A stretch of DNA of 64,000 bases. Origin: Hyphomonadaceae bacterium. GTDB lineage: Bacteria > Pseudomonadota > Alphaproteobacteria > Rhizobiales > Hyphomicrobiaceae. The stretch is from positions 1 to 64,000 of the forward strand of contig JAIEQJ010000081.1 in the NCBI GenBank assembly GCA_019747815.1. The letters are read 5' to 3'. The notes beneath the pieces are model-generated. The model worked only from the letters and a program-made list of their open reading frames with translations. It was not told the origin of the DNA and searched no databases. Below, piece after piece: positions 8,570 to 15,195 of the stretch. Each line of letters begins with the position of its first letter. The stretch's first letter is position 1. A program made the translations under genes and the position numbers.

Positions 8570-9655
8570 TCAATTTGCGCTGGAGGTTGTTGCGCCGGTC
8601 GCCGCGGCCTCCAGGAATCTGACCTTGACCGCCATGTCCGGAAGGATGCGCGGGTCCTTCTGCTTGAGCGCGATGCGCACCTTGACGGTGGCCTTCTCGC
8701 GATTGGCGGTCGGCACGACAGCGATCACGGCGGCGGGAATGGTCCAATCCGGATAGGCATCGAGCACGGCCGCGATGGCGCCGCCGGTGCGCACGCGCCC
8801 GATGAAGGCCTCGTTGACGTCGACCTCGATCTCGATCGATTCCATGTCCACGATCGTGCAAATGCCGGTGCGCGTGAACCCGCCGCCGGCGGAGATCGGC
8901 GAGATCACCTCGCCGGGCTGCGCGTTGCGCTCGATCACCACGCCGCCGAACGGCGCACGAATCTTGTGCTTGTCGAGCACGGCCGCAGTGCGCTGCGCGT
9001 CGAGCCGGGCGGTTTGCAGGTTCGCCTGCGCCTGGCCCAGTTGCGCCCGCAGCACGCCGACCTTGGCCTCGGCCTTGGTGAGATCGGCCTCGCTGGCAAT
9101 ATTCTTCTGCGACAGGCTCTGCACCCGGCCGAAGATGCGCTCGGCGTCCTTGAGATCGGCCGCAATCGCGACGGTGGCGGCTTCCGCGGCGGCAGCCTTG
9201 GACTGCGCCAGGCTGAGGTCGGTCTCGGCCAGCACGCTGTCCAGCCGGGCGACCACCTGATGGGCCTCAACCACCATGCCCTCTTCCACGAACAGCTCGA
9301 CGACCTTGCCGGTCACCTCCGCCGCAATCGTTGCCTTGCGCCGCGCCACGACGTAGCCCGATGCACTCAGCGCGCCTTGGGGACGGGTCTGCGGCGCAGC
9401 CGCGGGTGCCTGGACGGTCGCGGCCGGCGGTCGCGCCTCGGTGGAGACGGTGGTCCGCTGCTCGGCGTGTCCGCCGCCGCCCAACTGCGCGAGGGTGAAC
9501 CAGAGGCCGGCGATCAGCAGCGCGAGGGCGCCAGCGCCCGGCGCCAGGAGCTTGCGCCATGTGTTGGGTGATGCCCGGCTCGCAGCGGGCGACGCCTCGG
9601 TCTCCTGCCTGTCGATCGCCAGCGATCGCAGCATCCGTGCCTTGTCGTCACTCAT
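8570..9655 (-). CDS. Periplasmic membrane fusion (HlyD/MacA-type) protein
   Basis: This 361-aa adaptor has a short cytoplasmic N-terminus, a membrane anchor at about residues 33-57, a lipoyl/barrel half-motif (ATIAAEVTGKVVELFVEEG), an alpha-helical hairpin rich in Ala/Gln (about 140-215) and a closing barrel with the GVVIERNAQPGEVI motif. It should link the inner-membrane permeases to an outer-membrane channel, which is not encoded here. It is the first gene of the minus-strand operon and faces the ArsR gene. Two perfect 15-bp tandem repeats sit immediately upstream of its start. Confidence 0.85.
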   Translation of the reverse strand: MSDDKARMLRSLAIDRQETEASPAASRASPNTWRKLLAPGAGALALLIAGLWFTLAQLGGGGHAEQRTTVSTEARPPAATVQAPAAAPQTRPQGALSASGYVVARRKATIAAEVTGKVVELFVEEGMVVEAHQVVARLDSVLAETDLSLAQSKAAAAEAATVAIAADLKDAERIFGRVQSLSQKNIASEADLTKAEAKVGVLRAQLGQAQANLQTARLDAQRTAAVLDKHKIRAPFGGVVIERNAQPGEVISPISAGGGFTRTGICTIVDMESIEIEVDVNEAFIGRVRTGGAIAAVLDAYPDWTIPAAVIAVVPTANREKATVKVRIALKQKDPRILPDMAVKVRFLEAAATGATTSSAN

Positions 9656-9656
9656 G

Positions 9657-9686
9657 CTCGTGCGAGCCTGCCTCGTGCGAGCCTGC
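9657..9686. repeat. Two tandem 15-bp repeats upstream of the membrane fusion gene
   Basis: The unit CTCGTGCGAGCCTGC occurs twice without a mismatch (9657-9671, 9672-9686), starting 1 nt beyond the membrane fusion protein ATG. It contains CTCGTGCGAG, a short palindrome, so it could be a double binding site or simply a slippage duplication in the 5' untranslated region. Confidence 0.8.
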
Positions 9687-9812
9687 TTGTGGCTTGGCCC
9701 GGGGTTTCATGCGGCCGAAGTGGAGCAATATCGTGACGCCCCCCATGGCGCGTGCGGCCCGCGCCCAGCGCCTGCTTGGCTTTGGGCCTTCCTAATTGCA
9801 GGCCGCGCAATG

Positions 9813-9830
9813 TTCAAGTAAAAACTTGAA
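9813..9830. promoter_or_regulatory. Perfect palindromic operator for the ArsR-type repressor
   Basis: TTCAAGT (9813-9819) and ACTTGAA (9824-9830) are perfect inverted repeats around AAAA. The palindrome ends 1 nt before the ATG of the repressor gene. AT-rich dyads of this kind are typical ArsR/SmtB operators, so autoregulation is likely. Its position would place bound repressor over the transcription or translation start. Confidence 0.7.
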
Positions 9831-9831
9831 T

Positions 9832-10170
9832 ATGGCTCGACCCCGCAGACGCGCCGATGAGACGCGCGATGTCTTTGAAGCCCTGGCCGATTCCAATCGG
9901 CGCCGGGCGCTCGAGCTGCTGGCGGGGGGCGAGAAGAGCGTGCAGGACCTCGCCGACCACTTTCCGATGTCGCTGGCTGCAGTCTCGCAGCATCTGCAGG
10001 TGCTGCATTCAGCCGGCATCGTGAAGCGGCGCGAGGCGGGACGGCGGCGATACTATGCGATCGATCCCTCGGGGGTGGTCTCGGTTCAGGCCTGGCTTGC
10101 GGGTCTGGTGCGCTTCTGGGATGGCGCGCTCGAGCGTTTGCAGACGCATCTCGATGACCAAGCGCGCTGA
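9832..10170 (+). CDS. ArsR/SmtB-family transcriptional repressor
   Basis: The 112-aa winged-helix protein shows the family pattern DVFEALADSNRRRALELL followed by a recognition-helix region FPMSLAAVSQHLQVLHSAGIV cut by the wing RRRYYAID. It lacks the cysteine metal sites of ArsR or CadC (no ELCVCDL-like motif), so it probably belongs to the metal-independent group paired with SRPBCC proteins. ATG 9832 has no Shine-Dalgarno sequence and directly follows the palindrome, so the mRNA may be leaderless; TTG 9796 would put the operator inside the gene and is less likely. The gene overlaps the SRPBCC gene by 17 nt. Confidence 0.85.
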   Translation: MARPRRRADETRDVFEALADSNRRRALELLAGGEKSVQDLADHFPMSLAAVSQHLQVLHSAGIVKRREAGRRRYYAIDPSGVVSVQAWLAGLVRFWDGALERLQTHLDDQAR

Positions 10171-10705
10171 GGCCGCCGCTCCATTCCGTCTCGTCGTCGA
10201 GCGCGAGCTGCGCCATCCGCCCGAGCGGGTGTGGCGGGCGCTGACCGATGCCGATGAGCTGGCGCAGTGGTTCTGGCGCCTGGCGTTCAAGGCCGAGGTG
10301 GGGCATCGGTTTCGCATCGAGGGTGCGCCGCAGCCCGGCTGGCGCGGCTTCACCGACTGCGAGGTGCTGGCGCTCGAGCCGCCCCGGCGCATGGTGTGGT
10401 CCTTCCACTGTACGGACGGGCCGCCGAGCATCGTCGCGTTCGATGTGGCGCCGCTGATGGGCGGCGGCACGCGCCTGCGCATCATCCATCACGGCCGCGT
10501 TCCCCCCGCGACGCTGGGCCTGCTGGATGAGGGCTGGACCCTTTACGCCGATCGGCTGGTCGGGATGCTGGCGGCGGCTGATGCGGTTGCCGCGGAGCCA
10601 TGCGGCGGCGCAGCGCTGCGGCCTGCCGATTGCCGGGAGCGGGCCATGTCAGCGGGCCATGTCGAGGTGGTACCGCCGCGTGGTTTCGAACCACGGACCT
10701 CCTGA
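10154..10705 (+). CDS. SRPBCC (AHSA1-like) domain protein
   Basis: The 183-aa protein opens with the SRPBCC pattern VVERELRHPPERVWRALTD and continues with a hydrophobic-cavity fold containing MVWSFHC and GWTLYADRL. Such proteins bind small hydrophobic ligands or act in stress responses and are frequently cotranscribed with ArsR repressors. The last dozen or so codons (ending PRGFEPRTS) are simply the complement of the tRNA-His gene on the other strand, so the true domain ends near residue 145-150 and the tail is probably junk read-through. Start ATG 10154 overlaps the repressor stop. Confidence 0.8.
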   Translation: MTKRAEAAAPFRLVVERELRHPPERVWRALTDADELAQWFWRLAFKAEVGHRFRIEGAPQPGWRGFTDCEVLALEPPRRMVWSFHCTDGPPSIVAFDVAPLMGGGTRLRIIHHGRVPPATLGLLDEGWTLYADRLVGMLAAADAVAAEPCGGAALRPADCRERAMSAGHVEVVPPRGFEPRTS

Positions 10706-10743
10706 CCCACAATCAGGCGCTCTGCCCATTGAGCTACAGCGGC
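10668..10743 (-). tRNA. tRNA-His (anticodon GTG)
   Basis: A complete 76-nt cloverleaf including encoded CCA folds on the minus strand. Acceptor GCCGCTG pairs with CGGCGGT, the D stem is GCTC/GAGC, the anticodon stem CCTGA/TCAGG encloses TTGTGGG (anticodon GTG), and the T stem CGTGG/CCACG encloses TTCGAAA. The discriminator is A73, the first pair is G1-U72, and the base before G1 is T rather than the almost universal G-1. This is the derived histidine tRNA known from a large alphaproteobacterial clade, whose histidyl-tRNA synthetase has co-adapted. Confidence 0.97.
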
Positions 10744-10941
10744 ACACTCAATGTGTTGGTCGACGCGGGCCGGCAAACGGTTCAACGGGTTTTCAGAGGT
10801 CTTTGCGGCCGGGGACCTGGGCCAGCCAAAGGCAGCAAGATGCCGGTGCCTGCCACTGGCGCATGCACAACCCAAAACGTTAAGCTTGGCCGCCAGGGTG
10901 GCAGCGAAGAGCCGCCACCGCCGCTATACTTGGGCCTTCGT

Positions 10942-11018
10942 CATGGCCTCGCGTGACATGGCCTCGCATTGACATGGCCTCGCATTGACATGGCCTCGCA
11001 TGACATGGCCTCGCGTGA
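10942..11018 (+). repeat. Five tandem 15/16-bp repeats in the leader of the ECF sigma gene
   Basis: Five units of CATGGCCTCGCRT(T)GA run head to tail (10942-10956, 10957-10972, 10973-10988, 10989-11003, 11004-11018); two are 16 bp and three 15 bp. Every unit carries an ATG. The 16-bp units form closed four-codon mini-ORFs (ATG to TGA), whereas the fourth and fifth units are in frame with the sigma gene. A TATACT at 10925-10930 could be a -10 box without a good -35. Apart from this the 10744-11106 gap holds nothing recognisable. Confidence 0.85.
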
Positions 11019-11106
11019 TCTGGACACTCCTGATGAACCTTTGCTCGGGATACCGCGACAGACATCGTGCCAGGCGATCGTGCCAGGCGTCGGATCGGGC
11101 TCGCTG

Positions 11107-11670
11107 ATGACCAGAGCCGCTGACGATGCCTCGCTGATCGGGCGAATTGCGGGCGGAGACGAGACCGCGCTGCGCGCGCTGTTTGCCCGTCACCAGGCGC
11201 GTGTCTTCAGGTTCATCCTGCGGCTCGTGCGCAACGAGGCCGTGGCGGAGGAGATCACCAACGAGGTGTTCGTGGAGGTCTGGCGCAATGCCCGGAATTT
11301 CGAGGGAGCCTCGTCCGCGACGACGTGGATGCTGTCGATTGCCCACAACCGGGCCGTCAGCAGCCTGCGCAAGCGGCGGGAGGAGACGTGGGATGAGGAT
11401 GCCGCGGCCGCGCTGTCCGACCCGGGCGATGATCCCGAGATGGCGGCGCAGAAGAGGGACAAGGGCGCGATCCTGCGCCGCTGTCTCGATGCGCTCTCTC
11501 CCGAGCACAAGGCCATCATCGATCTCGTCTACTATCACGAGCTGTCGGTGGAGGAGGCCAGCAAGGTTCTCAAGATTCCGGAAAACACCGTGAAGACGAG
11601 GATGTTCTACGCCCGCAAGCGGTTGTCGGAACTGCTCAAGCAGGCGGGGATCGATCGAGGTTGGCCATGA
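11107..11670 (+). CDS. ECF-subfamily RNA polymerase sigma factor
   Basis: The 187-aa protein has region 2 (RVFRFILRLVRNEAVAEEIT, then EVFVEVWRNA) and region 4 (LSPEHKAIIDLVYYHELSVE followed by an IPENTVKTRMFYARKRL helix-turn-helix), with no region 3. It redirects RNA polymerase to a small stress regulon. ATG 11107 gives the usual ECF length; an in-frame ATG at 10990, within the tandem repeats, would add 39 residues without similarity to the family. The anti-sigma gene overlaps its stop by 4 nt, so the pair is coupled. Target promoters cannot be identified with confidence. Confidence 0.92.
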   Translation: MTRAADDASLIGRIAGGDETALRALFARHQARVFRFILRLVRNEAVAEEITNEVFVEVWRNARNFEGASSATTWMLSIAHNRAVSSLRKRREETWDEDAAAALSDPGDDPEMAAQKRDKGAILRRCLDALSPEHKAIIDLVYYHELSVEEASKVLKIPENTVKTRMFYARKRLSELLKQAGIDRGWP

Positions 11671-12347
11671 GCGAGCACACCGCAGACGAGCTCGAGCGCG
11701 AGGAGATCGAGATGCTCCTGCCCTGGTATGTCACGGGCAAGCTCGATCGCGCCGATATGGCGAAGGTCGAGAGCTACCTGGCCCGGCATCCGCGCATGGC
11801 GGCGCAACTCGACCTGATCCGGGCCGAGCGCGATGCGACCGTGCTGGGCAACGAGGCGCTCAGCTCCCCCTCGGCGGCGGCGCGCGACCGGCTCATGGCC
11901 TCCCTGCCGCCGGCCAGATTGGGCATTGCGCAGCGGATTGCGGGGAGCGCCCAATTGGCCAGGATCGCAGATTTTTTCACCGCGCCCTCGGCGCGCGGCG
12001 CGCAGTGGGCGGCAATCGCGGCCGGCGTGCTCATCGTGGTGCAGGCAGCCGCCATTACGGGTCTCATCATCCGTGCGGGGGGCAGCACCTATGAGACGGC
12101 GGCCGGCCCATCGACCGGCGTTGGCCCTTTGGCGCTGGTTGTTTTCGCCGACGAGGCCAAGGCGCCCGCGATCGCCCGGCTGCTCAGGGAATTCAATGCC
12201 AGCATCGTCGACGGCCCCAAGCCGGGCGGGGTGTACAAGATCAGGCTGCGCACCGAGGATCGCTCGCCAGCCGCGCAGGAGGCGATTTTGCAACGGCTGG
12301 CCGAGCGGCGTGATATCGTGCGGGTCGTTGTGCCGAGCAAGGATTGA
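11667..12347 (+). CDS. Membrane-anchored anti-sigma factor
   Basis: This 226-aa protein has a cytoplasmic N-terminal sigma-binding domain (LLPWYVTGKLDRADMAKVES at 17-36) without the HxxxCxxC zinc ligands, one membrane helix at about 113-136, and a periplasmic domain from about 153. That domain (PLALVVFADEAKAPAIARLL, then FNASIVDGPKPGGVYKIRL and a final DIVRVVVP strand) has the beta-alpha-beta order and wording of subtilase propeptide (inhibitor I9-like) domains. It should hold the ECF factor at the membrane. The next gene is a secreted subtilase, so the ectodomain may sense or be cut by that protease; this is inference. ATG 11667 overlaps the sigma stop (ATGA). Confidence 0.85.
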   Translation: MSEHTADELEREEIEMLLPWYVTGKLDRADMAKVESYLARHPRMAAQLDLIRAERDATVLGNEALSSPSAAARDRLMASLPPARLGIAQRIAGSAQLARIADFFTAPSARGAQWAAIAAGVLIVVQAAAITGLIIRAGGSTYETAAGPSTGVGPLALVVFADEAKAPAIARLLREFNASIVDGPKPGGVYKIRLRTEDRSPAAQEAILQRLAERRDIVRVVVPSKD

Positions 12348-12351
12348 GACC

Positions 12352-14082
12352 ATGCGATCCAAGCCGCAACCCTCACCGCAGCTGCGTGAGCGGGCCCGCC
12401 GTCCCGGCGGCCTGGCCCTGTTGGGGCTCATGCTCGCCGGCCTCCTCCTCCTGCCGGCGCCGGCATCCTCCGACGAGCGGCCGAGATACGGACAGGGCGG
12501 GGGCTTCTCGATCGGGGTTCCCGGCTTGCCGATCCCGTTGTCGGCGCCGAGATATGGCAAGGACCCGAGCGGGCACCGGCACGGGCATGGGCACAGGCAT
12601 CGCGGCGAGGGCCGGCACGGGCACCGGCAGGACGGGAGCTATGACCGCAGCGGGCAGCGGGACCGGCATGGACCTGGGCGCGGGCATCGAGACAAGGATC
12701 AGTACGGGCACCGGCACCAGGACGGCGGCTATGACCGGCACGGGCAGCGGGGCCGGCACAAGCACCAGGATCACGACGCGGACCGGTATGGGCACCGGAA
12801 TGATCCGCCGCGCCGCAAGCATGGCGATCACAGGTACGACCACGGGCACGACCACGGGCATGGTCCGCTCGTGCTTCCCCTGCCGCACGGGGATAGACGC
12901 ACGCCCCTCGTGGAGCCGCTGCCCCGCCGCGAGCAGCGGCCGCCGCAGGGGCCGGCGCCCAAGTCGACGGTGGCGCGCCAGATCCTCGTGCTCATCGATC
13001 AGGCGCAGCCGCCATCCCTCGGCCTGGAGCTTGCCCGCACGCATGGGCTGGAGCGTCTGAGCAGCCAGCCGATTGCGCTCCTGGGCGTGCGCGCGGAGCT
13101 CTTCCGCGTGCGCGCGGGACGCTCCGAAGGTGCCGCGCTCGCGGCGCTGCAGCGCGATGGGCGCATTCGATCCGCCCAGTTCAACCAGCGCTATCTTCAC
13201 TCCGGCGAGGCCGTCAAAACCGCAACCGCCATCCCCCAATACGGGCCGCGCAATGTGCGGTTGCCCGATGCCCATCGGTTGGCGCTCGGCCGCAATGTGG
13301 TGATTGCCGTGATCGATTCCGGCGTGGACACGGCGCATCCCGACCTCAAGGGCGCGGTCGTGAGCACGTTCAACGCGGCCGGCGGCCGCGATCTGGCCCC
13401 CGATTTTCATGGCACCGCCATCGCCGGGATCATTCGCGCCCGCGGCGTCGTCGAGGGCGTGGCCCCGCAAGCCCAGATCATGGCCGTGCGCGCCTTTCGC
13501 ACCAGTGCGACGGGGGCGCTGCCGGAGACCAACACGCACACGCTGCTGACCGCCATCGATTGGGCGGTGAAGCACGGCGCGCATGTGCTCAATCTGAGTT
13601 TCGTCGGCCCCCGCGACGCGGCGCTGGAAGCCCTGCTGGAGGCCGTCCGGCAGAGGCGCATCGTCATGGTGGCGGCGGCAGGCAACGGGGGACCTCGGGC
13701 CGCACCGGCGTTTCCGGCGGCCTACCCGGGCGTGATCGCGGTGACGGCGGTCGACGAGGCGGACCGGCTCTATCAGCATGCCAATCGCGGCAGCTACATT
13801 GCCGTGGCGGCGCCGGGGGTGGACATTCTGGCGCCGGTGGAGCGCGGCCGGCACTCCTATCTGTCGGGAACGTCGTTCGCAACAGCTTACGTCAGCGGCG
13901 TGGCCGCGTTGCTGCTGGAGCGCGATCCGAGCCTCGAAGCGGGTGCGCTGGCCGAGCTCGTTGCGGCCGGTGCCGACGACCTGGGACCAACCGGCCGGGA
14001 CGATGACTTCGGCGCGGGACGCGTCAATGCTTTCAGCTCGCTGAAGCTCGTGGGACCGCGCGGCGTCGCAACCAAGCCGTAG
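12352..14082 (+). CDS. Secreted S8 (subtilisin-like) serine protease with His-rich spacer
   Basis: The 576-aa protein has a signal or anchor helix at about 20-40, a low-complexity His/Arg/Gly/Asp segment at 74-171, a propeptide-like domain (about 205-295) and a catalytic domain with the full triad: Asp322 in AVIDSGVD, His353 in DFHGTAIAG and Ser508 in SGTSFATAYVSG, plus the oxyanion asparagine in AAAGNGGP. It should be an active periplasmic or secreted endopeptidase. The His-rich spacer could bind zinc, copper or nickel. ATG 12352 lies 4 nt after the anti-sigma stop, so the three genes form one operon. Nothing suggests truncation. Confidence 0.9.
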   Translation: MRSKPQPSPQLRERARRPGGLALLGLMLAGLLLLPAPASSDERPRYGQGGGFSIGVPGLPIPLSAPRYGKDPSGHRHGHGHRHRGEGRHGHRQDGSYDRSGQRDRHGPGRGHRDKDQYGHRHQDGGYDRHGQRGRHKHQDHDADRYGHRNDPPRRKHGDHRYDHGHDHGHGPLVLPLPHGDRRTPLVEPLPRREQRPPQGPAPKSTVARQILVLIDQAQPPSLGLELARTHGLERLSSQPIALLGVRAELFRVRAGRSEGAALAALQRDGRIRSAQFNQRYLHSGEAVKTATAIPQYGPRNVRLPDAHRLALGRNVVIAVIDSGVDTAHPDLKGAVVSTFNAAGGRDLAPDFHGTAIAGIIRARGVVEGVAPQAQIMAVRAFRTSATGALPETNTHTLLTAIDWAVKHGAHVLNLSFVGPRDAALEALLEAVRQRRIVMVAAAGNGGPRAAPAFPAAYPGVIAVTAVDEADRLYQHANRGSYIAVAAPGVDILAPVERGRHSYLSGTSFATAYVSGVAALLLERDPSLEAGALAELVAAGADDLGPTGRDDDFGAGRVNAFSSLKLVGPRGVATKP

Positions 14083-14247
14083 GCGCCAAGACCCCGCAAG
14101 CCATCCAACGGCCCTCACCGGCCGCCAAGGCCACAGCGCTGCCGACCGCGCGGCCGCGGCCACCCTTCTTTCCTTATCTTCCTTCTTCCCGTGCCCTCGC
14201 CGGCTTTGGGCCGTGCGCCTCGGCCGGCTGCGGATCCAAAAAAAAAT

Positions 14248-14301
14248 CCTGGTCCTTGAACCGAAACCGAGCCGACGGCGACCAAGGGGTCAAGGGGCCA
14301 G
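14248..14301 (+). promoter_or_regulatory. Leader hairpin of the first His-rich peptide gene
   Basis: Arms 14248-14262 and 14287-14301 pair around a 24-nt loop, with an A-G mismatch and one wobble or bulge. The same structure, in a more perfect form, precedes the second paralogue. A smaller GTGGG/CCCAC stem follows just before the AAGGAG ribosome binding site (14357-14362). This suggests an RNA element controlling expression, or a duplicated promoter-leader with incidental structure. The rest of the 14083-14369 gap has a pyrimidine-rich run near 14164-14188 and nothing else I recognise. Confidence 0.5.
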
Positions 14302-14369
14302 ATCGGTTCCCCGGGATACGCCGAACCTCAACGCGGTGGGACAACCCCACCCCTTCAAGGAGCAGCAGC

Positions 14370-14684
14370 ATGACTGGCTTGTATACCCTCGTGCGCCGTG
14401 GGCTGTGGATCGCCACGGCCTCGGCGGCGCTGGCGCTGGGTGCCCCCACCCTCGCCTCCGCCCACGGACACCACGGCCACGGTCATCATGGCCATGGTCA
14501 TCACGGCCACGGCCATCACGGCCACGGCCACCATGGGCATGGACACCATCACCATGGCCATCGACACCACCACTTCCTCCATGGTTTTGCGCACTGTCGT
14601 CGGGTCTGCCACGGTCACATTCACTGGCGCCATGGCCACGCGCACTGCCACGGACATTGGCACCGGCGTTGCCATTGGCACTAG
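14370..14684 (+). CDS. Small secreted His-rich peptide, copy 1 (with Cys)
   Basis: The 104-aa protein has a clear Sec signal peptide (MTGLYTLVRRGLWIATASAA, cleavage after ASA at residue 31). The mature part is built of HG/HHG repeats and ends in a Cys/His cluster with four cysteines (AHCRRVCHGH and a later HCHGHWHRRCHWH). The composition argues for periplasmic or extracellular binding of transition metals. ATG 14370 has the ribosome binding site AAGGAG 7 nt upstream. It is a tandem paralogue of the gene starting at 14879; the two signal peptides are nearly identical while the mature parts differ in length and in cysteine content. Function is unproven. Confidence 0.8.
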   Translation: MTGLYTLVRRGLWIATASAALALGAPTLASAHGHHGHGHHGHGHHGHGHHGHGHHGHGHHHHGHRHHHFLHGFAHCRRVCHGHIHWRHGHAHCHGHWHRRCHWH

Positions 14685-14702
14685 CTAGCTCGTGCGGCTC
14701 TT

Positions 14703-14726
14703 GCCGGGATCGCGTCTGGTCCCGGC
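14703..14726 (+). terminator. Hairpin after His-rich peptide gene 1
   Basis: GCCGGGA (14703-14709) pairs with TCCCGGC (14720-14726) around a 10-nt loop, 18 nt after the stop. There is no T-tract. The same hairpin follows the second copy, so it belongs to the duplicated unit. Confidence 0.5.
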
Positions 14727-14755
14727 CAGAGGACGAACCGGCGCCAAAAAAACAT

Positions 14756-14810
14756 CCTGGCCCTTGAACCGAAATCGAGCTGACAGCGACCAAAGGTTCA
14801 AGGGGCCAGG
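14756..14810 (+). promoter_or_regulatory. Leader hairpin of the second His-rich peptide gene
   Basis: CCTGGCCCTTGAACC (14756-14770) is complementary to 14795-14810 with a single bulged G, giving a 15-bp stem around a 24-nt loop. It lies 69 nt upstream of the start codon. In comparison with copy 1 the loop and lower stem are conserved while some pairs differ, which is what a maintained RNA structure, or simply a recent duplication, would show. Confidence 0.55.
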
Positions 14811-14878
14811 ATCGGTGCCCCGGGATACGCCAAACCTCAACGCGGTGGGACCACCTCCCGCCTTTCAGGAGCAGCAAC

Positions 14879-15181
14879 ATGACAGGCTTGTACACCCGCA
14901 TGCGCCGTGGACTGTGGATCGCCGCGGCCTCGGCGGCGCTGGCGCTGGGTGCCCCCACCCTCGCCTCCGCCCATCATGGCCATGGTCATCACGGCCACGG
15001 GCATGGGCATCACGGGCATGGCCATAAGGGTCATGGTCACCATGGCCACGGGCATGGCCACGGCCACGGTCATGGCCACGGGCATGGTCACCACGGGCAT
15101 GGCCACGGTCATGGCCACGGGCATGGCCATGGGCACCATGGTCATCTGCCCCATCTCCTCCATGGTCTCCTGCACCACTAG
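14879..15181 (+). CDS. Small secreted His-rich peptide, copy 2 (no Cys)
   Basis: The 100-aa protein shares the signal peptide of copy 1 (MTGLYTRMRRGLWIAAASAA, cleavage after ASA). The mature part is almost pure HG/HHG repeat with one lysine and a short hydrophobic end (HLPHLLHGLLHH); it has no cysteine, unlike copy 1. A ribosome binding site AGGAG lies at 14867-14871. Such His-rich secreted peptides are plausible metal buffers or chaperones. Repeat-rich coding DNA of this type expands and contracts easily, so length may vary between strains. Confidence 0.8.
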   Translation: MTGLYTRMRRGLWIAAASAALALGAPTLASAHHGHGHHGHGHGHHGHGHKGHGHHGHGHGHGHGHGHGHGHHGHGHGHGHGHGHGHHGHLPHLLHGLLHH

Positions 15182-15195
15182 CTCGTGCGGGCCTT

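Noticed and set aside
12373-14163. 596-codon open frame opposite the subtilase
   Set aside because: It mirrors the His-rich segment as Pro/Val/Met repeats and has no recognisable domain; the subtilase carries a full catalytic triad.
14460-15170. CRISPR-like or satellite repeat array
   Set aside because: The short GGCCATGGTCAT-type periodicity is the codon-level result of His-Gly repeats in two coding frames, with no constant repeat-spacer pattern.
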